Source: Cryptomeria japonica
Lineage: Eukaryota; Streptophyta; Pinopsida; Cupressales; Cupressaceae
Reading direction: 5' to 3'
Assembly (NCBI RefSeq): GCF_030272615.1
Contig: NC_081408.1
Coordinates: forward strand, 607,856,173 to 607,920,172
Length of the DNA stretch: 64,000 nucleotides
Shown here in pieces: positions 45,156 through 56,969 of this stretch; positions within the stretch are counted from its first letter, which is position 1; each line of letters begins with the position of its first letter. Both the position numbers and the translations under genes were made by a program. The notes under the pieces are model-generated. The model had not been told where the DNA came from. It made no database searches and saw only the letters and a program-made list of their open reading frames with translations.

Positions 45156-45248
45156 TTGTTAAGTATCTCTATCGATCAATGTTTAAAGTAGTATTGTTTT
45201 TGTTGTCATTGATTCACCTCCCCCTCTTAGTGCTTTATAAGTCTATCA
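45156..45248 (+). repeat. Element G 3' LTR, second part
   Basis: Continues G's LTR after F: it ends with the TTGATTCACCTCCCCCTCTTAGTG motif typical of these LTR ends and TATCA. The exact last base is inferred. Confidence 0.65.
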
Positions 45249-45299
45249 TGATGATCCCTCACACTCTATAGAGTTTGTGCAAGGTTTTTTTCAGATATT

Positions 45300-46408
45300 C
45301 TATGATGATTTGGCTTGCCAAGGCATATAATTTTGTCAACATATCATATGGTTAGATAATTGTGCATCATAATTCAAGAACTCTCAGATGTTTTATTGGT
45401 TGAGTAGGATGCCTGAGTTGACTGGTGTTGAGCATATGTGGAATTTATCTAAGGATGGGCATGGAAAGGGGGAGCATGATGGTGTGAGAGAATGTATTAA
45501 AAGAGCATTAGCATGAGAAGAGTTAAAGTACAAATAAAATGCAAACTTGAAAGATGCAAAATCAATTGTTTAGTGGTGCAATGCTACCTTGGGTCTAGGT
45601 AATGAAGGTAAGTCTTAATTTTGTAGATTTTTTTGGTTGGTAGATGATACTAACATTACAAAATTCAAAGATTGTTGTACATTGATAGGATCGAGTGAGC
45701 TACACTCTTTCCAAAGCTCTAATGTAGGTTCATGGACTATCCATGCACGACGAATGGCATGTTATTGCTCTTCATGTAGAGATGGTGCCTTTTATGAGTG
45801 TGAGTCAAAGGAGTGGGTGGATGAATGATGCATGAGTCCTATAATCCCACTTGAGACCTATCAACCTCCGAGTGTGCTACAACTCACACAGATGGAAGCA
45901 TCAGTTGACTTTGACAATGTGTCAGATTTAGTCCAACTGGGTAAATTATCCACATGCAAAATATTTTACTTAAATATTTTACCTTAGTTGTTTGCTAAAT
46001 TCATCTCACTTTATCATTGTAAGGAATGCTTATGCAATTATTGCAGCTGAAGGCAATGAAGAAGGATCAAATTATTATTTGTGTCATTGTGTGGAGGGAA
46101 AAAGGAAATTGGATGGCCCTGTGGTAGATGGAAAAAATATTGAGTACCCCATAGGATCAATGGTTGTTACTGGTACATGGATTAGAAGGTACCTAGTGAA
46201 TAAGTCTAATTTGTGGCTATTCAAGGACTTCGAGATGCATAGGAAGATTCTTCATTATTCTAACCTTGGTGTAGCGTCAAATGTTCAATTGATCAAATAC
46301 AGGGGTAGACCACTAAACAAGAACCTATGGAAGGTTCATGAGTCTGACCATGAGGTAATACTAGACATGATAAATATTAGAGAAGATCTAGATGGTTCAT
46401 ATGATTAA
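45300..46408 (+). pseudogene. Decayed gene-like relic with possible introns (not retroelement)
   Basis: Plus-strand coding traces in at least three blocks. Block 1 (~45350-45608) contains LDNCASQFKNSQMFYWLSRM, then GHGKGEHDGVRECIKRAL. Block 2 (~45643-45950) contains SSELHSFQSSNVGSW and a Cys-rich ACYCSSCRDGAFYEC. Block 3 (45992-46408) has the open frame with NYYLCHCVEGKRKLDG and PIGSMVVTGTWIRRYLV, ending in TAA. Blocks are joined by GTAAG.../...TAG spans near 45609-45643 and GTAAAT...CTTAG at ~45941-45988. The first Asp motif and the GHGKG block recall a group of uncharacterised plant proteins, possibly transposase-derived; I cannot name it. G truncates its 5' end. Confidence 0.5.
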
Positions 46409-46636
46409 ATGTAAATGCAAAAAAATATAATCTCAATCATATTTGGATATATGTACATATGACTTGTATTTTTGAATACTCGTGGCATCGTAATATCAAA
46501 ATTTGATTTTTAGTCTTGTTTTGTGTTATTTTATGTAAATAATGTCATTGTGGACCATTAGAGATTATATAGGATCATTTTGTGAAGTTTTAGGCCAATA
46601 GGGTAAAAATGTAAAAATTGCTCATTTGTTGGCAAT
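46409..46636. other. AT-rich spacer after the relic gene
   Basis: No ORF, repeat or signal recognised; may be the 3' flank of the relic. Confidence 0.4.
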
Positions 46637-48338
46637 TGCTAAAAGTGTGAAAAATTGTCAAAATTTGGCATCACATTTCTTGGCACCTGTAAGACATATG
46701 AATGATCCATATCATCCTACAAGGTCATGAGATTAATTTTAAAAAAACCCTCTCTCAGTTTTTGTAGACTCGGATCCAATTGCTTGTGGCAACACTTTCT
46801 CAGTTGGAAGAAAAAGTGTCAGTTGAGTACAATGAAAAGTTGCACAATGCCCTATCATTCAATCAGCTCATTGTGGCACCAAACCATGAGCTCATACACA
46901 TCTAGATGATTGGTTTTATGCTAATAATTCCTTCTTTCCTCTCTTGATCTCTCTCGATTGATCCAGGCCACATCCGAGGAGTGAAATCCCTAAAGTGCTC
47001 AAAGTGTGAAAATTTATCAAAATTTGGCATCACGTTTCTTGGTGCACATAAGACATATGAAAATGTCATCTGATCCTATGGGGTCATGAAATTACACTCT
47101 AAAAAACCCTCTCTCAATTTTGCTAGACTTAGATCCAATTGCTTGTGGTGACAGTTTCTCGGTTACGAGAAAAAGTGTCAGATGAGTACAATAAAAAGTT
47201 GCACAATGCCCCATCTTTCAATCCACTCATTGTGGCACCTAACCGTTAGCTCATATGCTTTTGGAATTACTTTTTTCCTCTCTTGATATCACTTGATCGA
47301 TGTGGGCCACATCCTTGCAACGAAATCCCTAAAGTGCTCAAAGTGTGAAATTTTTAAAAATTTGGCATCACGTTTCTCGATGATTGTAAGATATACGAAT
47401 GAGTTGTCTATTCCCACAGGATCATGAGATGCCACTTTTAAAAAACCTCTCTCAGTTCAAGTAATCTCAGATCCAATTTCTTGTGGTGGCACTTTCTCGG
47501 TTGCGAGAAAAAGCATCAGATGAGTACAATGAAAAGTTGCACAATGCCCCATCTTTCAATCCACTCATTGTGGCAACAAACAATTAGATTCTATGTATCT
47601 AGGTGGATGGGTTTATGCTAGAAATTCCTTTGTTCCTCTCTTGAACTCGCTCGATTGATCTAGGTCACATCCTTGCAGCGAAATCCCTAAAGTGCTCAAA
47701 CTATAAAAAATTATCAAAATTCAGCATCTCATTTCTCAGAGCCCATAAGACATATGAATTAGTTGTTTAATCTTATGGGTTCATGATATTCCACTCTAAA
47801 AAAACCTCTCTTGGTTTTGGTAGACTCAGATCCAATTGCTTGTGGTGACACTTTGTTGGTTGTGAGAAAGATAGTTAGATGAGTACAATGAATAGTTACA
47901 CAATGCCCCATCTTTCAATTCGCTCATCATGGCACCTAACTGTAATCTTGTACATGTTTGGGTGGCTGGGTTTATGCTAGGAATTCCTTCATTTTTTTCT
48001 CAATATCACTCAATCAATCCGGACCACATCCTAGTAGCAAAATCCCTGGAGTGCTCAAACTGTAAAAAATTGTCAAAATTTGGCATCGCGTTCTCGACAA
48101 TTGTAAGACATGTGAATGAGACATCTAATTTTATGGGGTCATGATATGCCACTCTTAAAAATGTCTCTTGGTTTAGGTAGACTTGGATCCAATTACTTGT
48201 GGCGACACTTTGTCAGTTGTGAGAAAAAGCATTAGATGAGTTTAATGAAAAGTTGCACAATGCCCCATCTTTCAATCCGCTCATCGTGGCACTGAACCAT
48301 CAGCTCATATGCATCTAGGTGGTTGTTTTTATGCTATA

Positions 48339-48390
<52 letters not shown>

Positions 48391-51300
48391 CGATCAATCA
48401 ACCCAGGCCACATCCTAGCAGCAAAATCCCTAAAGTGCTCAAAGTGTGAAAAATTGTCAAAATTCGCCATTGTGTTTCTCAACACCCATAAGATATATGA
48501 ATGAGCCATCTAATCCTATGAGATCATGAGATTCTACTCTAAAAAAACCTTTCTCAATTTTTGTAGACTCAGATCCAATTTCTCGTGGCGACACTTTCTC
48601 GGTTGTGGGAAAAAGCATTAGATGAGTTTAATGAAAAGTTGCACAATGCCCCATCTTTCAATCTGCTCATCGTCATACCAAACTGTCAGCTCATACACAT
48701 CTGGATGGATGGATTTATGCTAGGAATTCCTAAATTCCTCTCTTGAACTTGCTCGATTGATCTGGGGCACATCCTAGCTGCAAAATCCCTAAAGTGCTCA
48801 AAGTATGAAAAATTATCAAAATTCGGCATCGCATTTCTCAGTGCCCATAAGACATATGAATGAGACATCTGATCCTACAAGTTTGTAACATGCCACTCTA
48901 AAATAACCTCTCTCAGTTTTGGTAGACTCAAATCTAATTGCTTATGGTGACACTTTCTCGGTTGTGAGAAAAAGCATCACATGAGTATAATGAAAAGTTG
49001 TACAATGCCCCACCTTTTGATCCACTCATCATGGCACTGAACTGTTAGCTCATATGCATCTGGGTGGTCAGGTTTATGTTTGGAATTCCTTCATTCCTCT
49101 CTCAAACTCGCTTGATTGATCTAGGCCACACCCTAGTACCGAACTCGCTTAAGTGCTCAAGGTGCTCAAAGTTGTCAATATTCGGTGACACATTTCTCGG
49201 TTCTTGTGAGACATACAAATGAGCCATTTGATCCTATAGGGTTTTGTTATGACCCTCTATAGAAATCTCTCTCCATTTGGTAGACTTGGATCCAATTGCT
49301 TGACACAACACTTTCTTGATTGTGAGAAAAAGTGTCACATGAGTATAATGAAATGTTGCACAATGCCCTAACTTTAAATCCACTCGTTGTGGCACCAAAC
49401 CATCAGCTCATATGCATTTGGGTGGCCAATTTTATGCTAGGGATTCCTTCATTCCTCTCTCAGACTTGCTCGATCTATCTGGGCCACATCCTAGCAGTGA
49501 ACTCGCTTAAGTGATCAAGGTGCTCAAAGTTGTCAATATTCAGCAACACATTTCTCGGCACCCATGAGACATACGAACAATCTGTATGATCCTACAGGGT
49601 CATGTTACAACCTTCCACAAAAAATTCTCTTGGTTTTAGTGGACTTGGATCCAATTTCTTATGGTGACACCTTCTCACTTGCAAGAAAAAAATGTCACCT
49701 GAGTATGATGAACAATTGCAAAATTCCCCAAATGTCAATCCCCTTGTAGTGGCACTGAATTGTCAACACGTACGCATCTAAGTGGGTGGGTTTATGCTAG
49801 GAATGCATTTGTTCCTCTCTCAAACTCACTTGATTGATCTGGACCACATCCTAGCAGTGAACTCGCTTAAGTGATCAAGGTGCTCAAAGCTATAAATATT
49901 TGGTGATACGTTTCTCGGAGCCCATGAGAAACAAAAATGGGTCATCTTATCCTACAGGGTCATGTTATGAACCTCTAAAAAAACTACTCTTGATTTTGGT
50001 AGACAAGGATCCAATTGCTTCTGGCGACACTTTCTCAGTTGCGACAAAAAGCATGAGATGAGTACAATGAAAAGTTGCACAATGCACTAACTTTCAATCC
50101 GCTCATTGTGGCACCAAATCATCAGCTCATACACATCAGGGTACTAGGAATTCCTTCATTCCTCTCTCGAACTTGCTCGATCGATCCGAGCCACACCCTA
50201 GCAGCGAACTCGCTTAAGTGCTCAAAGCACAATTTTTTTTCAAACTTTGGCAATGCATTTCTCAGCACCTGTGAGACATACAAATGAGTTGTTTGATCCT
50301 ACAGGGCTGTGTTATGACACTCTACATAAACCTATCTCAATTTTGAAATAGTCAGATCCAATTGCTTGTAGTGACACTTTCTCGGCTCAAAAAAAAAAGC
50401 GTGAGATGAGTTCAATGAAAAGTTGTACAATGCCCTAACTTTCAATCCACTTGTCATGGCACCAAATCGTCAGCTCATAGGTGTCCATGTGGCATATTTT
50501 ATGCTAGAAAAGATTTTTGTTTTCTCTCAAACTCATCTGATCAATTTGGGCCACACCTAGCGACCATCGTAGTTAAGTGCTCAAAGCATGTGTCAAACTT
50601 TGGTGATGCATTTCTTGGTGCCCATGAGATATACAAATCAGTCACCTGATCCTATAGGGTCATGTTACAACACTCTACAAAAAAATCTCTCAATTTTGGA
50701 AGACCCAGATCCACTTGCCTGTGGCGACACTTTCTCAATTGTTATAAAAAGTGTCAAATGAATTCAATGAAAAGTTGCACAACACCCTAAGTTTCAATCC
50801 ACTCATCATGGCACCAAACCGTCATCTCCTACATGTTCGTGTGGCCAAATTTACACTAGGAAAACTTTTGTTTTTCTCTCCAACTCATCCAATTGATTCA
50901 GGCCACACCCTACCAGCCATCGCACTTAAGTGTGAAAAGTGTAAAAAGTTGTCAAACTTCAGTGACACGGTTCTCGACACCTGTTAGACATATGAATGAG
51001 TCATCTGATCCTACAGGGTCATGTTATGAAACTCTACAAAAACCTCTCTCAATTTTGGTAGACCTGGATCCATTTGCCCGTGGCAACACTTTCTCGGTTG
51101 CAAAAAAAGTGTCAGATGAGTTCAATGAAAAGTTGCACAATGCCCTAACTTTCAATCCACTCGTCATGACATAGAACCGTCAACTCATACATGTCCATGT
51201 GGTTGGTTTTATGCTAGGAAATATTTCTTTTTTCTCTCCAACTCATCCAATCAATCCGAGCCACACCCTACTGGTCATCACACTTAATTGCTCAAAGCGC

Positions 51301-51398
51301 GAAAAGTTGTCAAACTTCAGCAATGCGTTTCTCAATGCTCGTGATACATACAAACGAGTCATCTAATCCTATGGGGTTGTGTTATGACACTCTATTAG
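46637..51398 (+). repeat. Tandem array, ~358-bp monomer, about 13 copies
   Basis: The anchor AAAGTTGCACAATGCC (or a decayed form) recurs at about 46836, 47195, 47533, 47892, 48248, 48635, 48994, 49351, 49711, 50071, 50418, 50771 and 51128. The spacings are 338-360 bp, with one of 387 caused by a CT expansion. Monomers also share GATCCAATTGCTTGTGG, AATCCACTCATTGTGGCACC and CCACATCCTAGCAGC words. Short ORFs recur in the same place in each unit (MAPN... and MSHEYNEML... types), but the frames do not run through. The first and last units are partial. Satellite-like, or a repeatedly duplicated piece of a lost gene. Confidence 0.9.
48342..48387 (+). repeat. (CT)n microsatellite inside a tandem monomer
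   Basis: Forty-six bases of perfect TC/CT dinucleotide, at the place where other monomers have a short CCTCTCTTGATCTCTCTCG. It explains the one long monomer spacing (387 bp). Confidence 0.95.
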
Positions 51399-52336
51399 GG
51401 TATCCATTATATTAATAGACCTAAATACTATTAAGTATTATTAATTATTGGGATTTAGCTCTATTAGGGTATGCATTAGATGAATAGAAGTGTATGGGCT
51501 ATGCATTTTTTTAGAATGGGTATTGGTACAATGGTGTCTTGCATTGTCTAATTTTGGATCTTTCTGTGTTTCCCTTATATATTATTAAATTTTGTTTCAC
51601 TCTCATGAGTCGGGTTATTTGAATATGAAAACTATCAAACCTTGTATAATATTTAAAACTTACTATTAAATTGTGGTTTGTATAAATGTCAATGTTAGAG
51701 AATGCCTCTAGTCATATTTGGACTATAACAATTGAATTTGTGTTGATCCTTGTAAGCTTGTGTCTTGGATTAGAGGTGCATATTTAGGTTCAAAACATAA
51801 TGAACAATCAACTCTGTGCAATTGTTCATTTAATAATTTGTACTGCAATTATGGATAACCATGATAAATGATTTGCATTAACAAAAAAGCTATAAATCCA
51901 TACAACATTATATACCAATAAAAATATCAAATATATCCAATAAAGTCAAATAGGCTTTCCAAAATCAATATGGACATTTAATGCCATATATTCATAAAAG
52001 AAATCATGTGTTCACCATTGCCATATAAGCATACAACATAATACCCAATAAAGTCAAATAGGCTTGCCAAAAACCATATGGACATAGAATGTCACGTATT
52101 CATAATACAAAATATATGTCCAAAATTTTCATATAGGCATACAAAATAGGACCCTATTCTAGTCATTTCCCTCTAGGGGAAGGAAATGTATCATGAGATA
52201 TCTTTGCCTATCGAGGGGATGGAGATGTATATGATGTAGGTGTCTTTCGAGTGCACCCACTTGACCTCCTCTTTAGACTTTTTTGTAACTCCACCTGATA
52301 CAATAAAAAGAATGAGATATAATAGAATACTCATTT
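51399..52336. other. AT-rich non-coding DNA with two imperfect direct repeats
   Basis: No gene seen. A TCTATTAGGGTAT(C/G)CATTA word is repeated 66 bp apart (near 51393 and 51459). A ~115-bp unit containing CAATAAAGTCAAATAGGCTT, ATATGGACAT and ATTCATAA is repeated at ~51905-52010 and ~52030-52140. It ends where element H's LTR begins; CATTT at 52332-52336 should be H's left TSD. Confidence 0.6.
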
Positions 52337-52801
52337 TGTTAGGATTGAGGATAGTCCCAAAGATACTGAGAGGGGGGGGTGAATCAGTATCTAACCGGTT
52401 TGTAGGATATTTGACCTTATTCAGTATTTTGCATTCCAAAACAATGTACTACTAACCAAGAATTACTGAAGTAAATGTGAATAGTAAAGACAACATAGAA
52501 AGCACACCATAACACAAGATGTTAAACAAGGAAACCCGGTGTGGGAAAAACCTCAGTGGGATTTGTCACCCCCAATATTCATTCACTGGCCCATGAATGG
52601 ATATTACTTACAAGAGGAGCCTGCACATGCAGGAAGGCCAACTGTCTAGAGCTCACTAACTTAAAAATGGATTATGAAAATCCAATATAATGTACTGCTA
52701 CAAAACAACATCTACTATGCTAGGTTCAATACTGCTTTAAGTTCATAGAATAAACATAAACCCTTCTACAAAATCTGCCTTAATATTCGCTCTACATATC
52801 C
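52337..52801 (-). repeat. Element H 3' LTR, first part
   Basis: Plus-strand TGTTAGGATTGAGG..., closely related to F's LTR (AGAGGGGGGGGTGAATC, the CACATGCAGGAAGGC block), broken at 52801 by I. Confidence 0.87.
52797..52801. repeat. Target-site duplication of element I (TATCC)
   Basis: TATCC at 52797-52801 and 59412-59416 flanks I; H's LTR resumes directly after the second copy. Confidence 0.92.
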
Positions 52802-53859
52802 TGTTAGGTCCTAGAGACAAATGAGAGGGGGGGTGAATCAGTTGTCAAATAAATTCAAACCAAAACAACATAACCAACTTCAATGCTTAATACTGGTAAA
52901 CCAGTCTTTTATACCGATAGACAGTTTTATCAGTTAATTACAGTACCAGTAAAGATTAATGCATGAAATAGAAAGACAATAACATCCACAACACATAACA
53001 CCAATATTTGTACGTGGAAACCTTTTAAGGGGAAAAACCACGGTGGGAAACCCGACCCACAATCAGATGATACTACTACAGATAGTATGTGTATAAAAAT
53101 GGGGTTTGCACATGCAGAAAGGTCAAGTGCGTAGAGCTCACTGCTCAAACACAAATAGGAGTCACACTAACTACAATTGGATGGTTAAATCTAATAAGGA
53201 TGTACTACTCAAATTAGCATCTTTTTATGTTGGATTCAATACCGGTGTAGTTATGATTGTATTCACAAAAACCCTCCTTCAACCTTCAAATGATGTCTAT
53301 GTGTATAGCTCTACTTATTCTTGCATATACCTTCACACAATTCTTTTTCGCATTCCACATCCGATCTTACAAATAAGATCTTACATTTATATCATAACCT
53401 ACGACCAATTTTAGTAGGTCGGCTCTAAAAGATATTACAATAGAATCAATTTACAAATAAAACAATGTCTGATGCAATAATTGATTCAACATGTCATCTT
53501 GATGCATTTACAACAATAATAAGACATCTCCATAGTGTTCAGTGCTCATCTGGAAAAGATAAACCTACCGACGTATAACCTGGACCTATTTGCCGATAAC
53601 AACAAATATGCAAATACAAAAATTCCAATGAACAAATCTCCAAGACAAAGTGTCGAAACGATGTTTTTGACATAACCTAGTGTTTTCCATGCCATTCTAA
53701 GTGTCGGTGAACATTATATCCTACCAGTGTACTAGATACCAGTGACTGTGCATAAGTCACTTGCTTGCCGGTGAATGTTGTTGATTCTTCAAAGTGCTAG
53801 AGTTGATAAGAATTAGTAGGTATTGACATCAATGACAAAACCATACCAAAATACCAATA
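52802..53859 (-). repeat. Element I 3' LTR
   Basis: 1058 bp, plus-strand TGTTAGGTCC...ATACCAATA (final CA decayed). Aligns throughout with 58346-59411; roughly nine in ten positions agree by eye. Confidence 0.9.
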
Positions 53860-53873
53860 ATCTCCCCCTTTGG
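53860..53873 (-). promoter_or_regulatory. Element I polypurine tract
   Basis: Minus strand CCAAAGGGGGAGAT, adjacent to the 3' LTR; a second, weaker PPT-like motif lies at ~54030-54055. Confidence 0.85.
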
Positions 53874-54189
53874 CATTGATGGCAAGACAAGATGGAAAAA
53901 CCATCAAAGTGCTAAAACATAAATGCCAAATACCAAAAACCAACAATCTCACAATCTCCCCAAAGTAACAATCTCTCCCCTTGGGAGTGACATGTGTTTT
54001 TCTTGTGTTTTTCCATACCAATATATCCTCCTTTGACATCAAATGCCAAAGTCAATACAAAACCAAATGTAAATACAAAATACCAACCAATTCAGTATAC
54101 CAACTAATCCCCCTTAGAAGTAGCTTTCTCATCAAAGCCAGAATAAAAGATTTCTCTATTAATTCTATTGGTTGATGACTATCATCAAT

Positions 54190-55878
54190 TGTCTAAGTCT
54201 CTACCAATGGGGGTATGACCCCAATCTATTCTCTAAGATATTTAAAAGTCTCCTTAGGCAAAGGTTTAGTGAAAATATCTGCAATCTATTCTTTAGTATT
54301 CACATAAACCAGTTTAATTTCTTTTGCTTCAACATTTTCCCTTAGAAAATTCAGTTCGATAGAAACATGTTTAGTTTTAGAATATAATACCGGATTCTTA
54401 GATATATCAATTGTTGTAGTGTTGTCACAATAGATAGTTATGGGTTCCTTGCATTTTACCTTTATATCCTTCAACATTTGCTTAAGCCATAGTACCTGTG
54501 TACAGTTAGTTGCTACCACAACATACTCTGATTCAGCTACTGATAAAAATGTACAACTTTGTTTCTTACTCAACCAAGAAATTAATCTGCTTCCAAGAAA
54601 AAATGCTTTGTCGGTGGTGCTTTTTCTATCATCCACATCTCCTGCCTAATTTGCATCTATTTATGCACATAATTCAAAGTTTTCATCTCTATGATACCAT
54701 AGTCTAAGATTTGTAGTGCCTTGTAAGTACCGGAAAATCCTTTTTCCTATTGATTCATGATTTTCTCTAGGATTACTCTGAAATCTTGAAACAATACATA
54801 CTACATTCAAGATATCAGGTCTTGTTTGTGTCAAATATAGTAAACCTCCTATCATAGATTTGTACCTAGTCAGATTAACAGGAGTAGATTCATCCCTTAG
54901 TGATAATTTTTCATTTGTAGTCTTTCTTTAATAACTCCTTCAAGTACTTGGATTGACTCAAGAATATACCTTTATCAGTCTGTGAAATCTGTAATCCTAA
55001 AAAGAATTTTATTTTTCCAATCATAGACATTTCAAATTCTTGCTACATTTCAATAGAAAAGTCTTTGCATAATTCATCTTCTCCTCCAAAGATTATATCA
55101 TCAACAAAAACTTCTATAACCAAGATGTCATCATTAGTCACTTCGTAATATAAGTTGTTGTCAACATTACCTTTTGAAAATCCAATCTTGCATACCAAGC
55201 TCTTGGAGCTTGTTTCAACCCATACAAAGCTTTCCTTAACCTGCAAACCATATCTTTGTTATTTGTCAAAGAAAATCCATCAGGTTGTTCAATGTAAACT
55301 TCTTTTTCAAGATCTCCATTCAGAAATGCACATTTAATATCCATTTGATATAGTTTGTAGTTCTTGTGTGGTGCAAAAGCCAAGAATAATCTAACTGCCT
55401 CAATTCTAGCTACGAGTGCAAAGGTTTCATTATAATCAATTCCTTCTTTCTGAGAATATCCCTTACACACTAGTCTTGCTTTAATTCTGATTACCTTACC
55501 ATATTTATTAATTTTTTTTCTGAATACCCATTTGGTTCCAATCACATTTTTGTCTTTAGGCCAGGGAACTAATATCCAAGTGTTGTTTTTCTCAATTTGT
55601 TCTAGTTCCTCTTCCATAGCTTTAATCTAGTATTTATCTTCACATGCCTCATTAATTGATGATGGTTCAATTTGAGAAATACGGCATACCTCTTCATTTT
55701 CTAGTCTTCCTCTTGTCATAACTCCTTTATACTTTCTCCCAATTACCTGATCTTTAGAGTGATTCAGTCTTACATACCGGGGTGTCTTCGTTTGCTAATG
55801 TTCCTCAGTTACTGTGGAATTTTCAGATGATATCGGTGTAACTAGATCTTCATTCTATACTAGTGGGTTTAATGTAGA
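54190..55878 (-). pseudogene. Element I reverse transcriptase-RNase H
   Basis: Minus strand. RT block 55138-55617 has [41 protein letters not shown] and [16 protein letters not shown] deletion of ~25 bp after that motif shifts frame; the [12 protein letters not shown] active site follows at ~55085-55115. Another deletion near 54920 removes the stretch before the SLRDES motif. RNase H 54286-54855 has IFRYLQGT, DANxAGD (Trp now TAG), SWLSKKQSCTFLSVAESEY, YCDNTTTIDIS and VNTKE followed by a stop for Gln. Confidence 0.88.
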
Positions 55879-56969
55879 TTAATTTGTTAGAATTTTTGTT
55901 GCCGGTTCAGAGTCTATATACCTTGAAGTTCCTCTGAATTGTTCATCAATCTTTACATTTGTACTCTCAACAATTTTCTGCAATCTCTTGTTAAAACATC
56001 TATATGCCTTGCTCTTAGATGAATAACCAAGAAATATTCCTTCATCACTTCTAGAATCAAATTTACTAGTATACTCATCTCTTCTAATATAGCATTTGCT
56101 TCCAAATATTCTAAAATATTTAAGAGTAGGAGTAATACCAAACCATAGTTCATGAGGGGTCTTACTAGTTTCTCCTTTGATGTGAACTTTGTTGAAAGTA
56201 TAGACCAATGTGCTTACTGCCTCTCTCCAATACACATATGGTAGATTTGCTTCTAATAGCATACTTCTAGCTACATCCAAAATAGTTCTATTTTTCCTCT
56301 CTACAACTCCATGCTATTGTGGTGTCCGGGTGCTGATAGATGTCTTTTGATTCCATTCACTTCACATAATGCATTAAATTCCTTAGATGTAAATTCTCCT
56401 CCTTGATTTGATCTCAAACATTTCATTTTCTTACTGGTGTCATTCTCTACAATTGCTTTGAACAGTTTGAACTTTCCAAGTTCTTATGATTTTTCTTTGA
56501 GAAAAGTAACCCAACACATTCTAGAGTAGTCATTAATGATTAGCATGAAATATCTATCACCTTGCAAACTTTTAGTTCTAGCTAGACCACATAAATCAGT
56601 ATGAATTAAGTCAAGAGCATCATTTGATTTTTCTGGAATACTTTTAAAAGTAGCTCTAACTTGTTTTCCAAATTGACATTCCTTACATACGATATTGTGA
56701 GGTTTGACAATCTTAGGTAAATCTCTAACTGCCTTTGTAGTACTGATTTTTACCATGCAATCAAAATTTACATGACAAAGTCTCTTATACCATAGCCAAC
56801 TTTCATCAATATGTGCAATCAAGCATGTCTTTTCACTGTTATTCAAATGAAAGATATTACCTCTAGTTTGATTACCAGTTGCAATTTCCAAACTAGTTCT
56901 ATTCATGATTTTGCATTTTCCATTCTTGAATTGTAACTGAAATCTTTTTTTCAAATAATTGACCAACAC
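55879..56969 (-). pseudogene. Element I integrase
   Basis: Minus strand. The finger has its first His changed to Tyr (WLWYKRLCHVNFDC) but keeps CKECQFGKQ. The core has HTDLCGL with the first Asp intact and SLQGDRYF intact. Frameshifts surround the second Asp and Glu positions (56290-56480). The C-terminal block 55879-56280 reads MDVARSMLLEANLPYVYWREA and the SKCYIRRDEYTSKFD type sequence. Confidence 0.87.

Larger units (their letters stand above)
26323..45248 (+). mobile_element. Element G (pol-less LTR element, 5' part left of window, split by F)
   Basis: Plus-strand member of the F/G/H family. It retains ORF2 from its middle to the end (26323-28981), a polypurine tract near 29212-29226 and a 3' LTR 29227-30221 that resumes at 45156-45248 after element F. 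C interrupts ORF2, so the 5' LTR, ORF1 and the ORF2 start lie left of the window. No protease, integrase, RT or RNase H motif is visible. The 3' boundary (TATCA at 45248) is estimated from the homologous LTR end pattern. Confidence 0.75.

Noticed and set aside
46727-51174. Tandem monomers as a long repeat protein gene
   Set aside because: The open stretches recur but change frame within and between units; unit lengths are not consistently multiples of three.
52191-52439. Minus-strand 82-codon ORF as a small gene
   Set aside because: It starts inside H's LTR and runs into AT-rich background; no recognisable motif.
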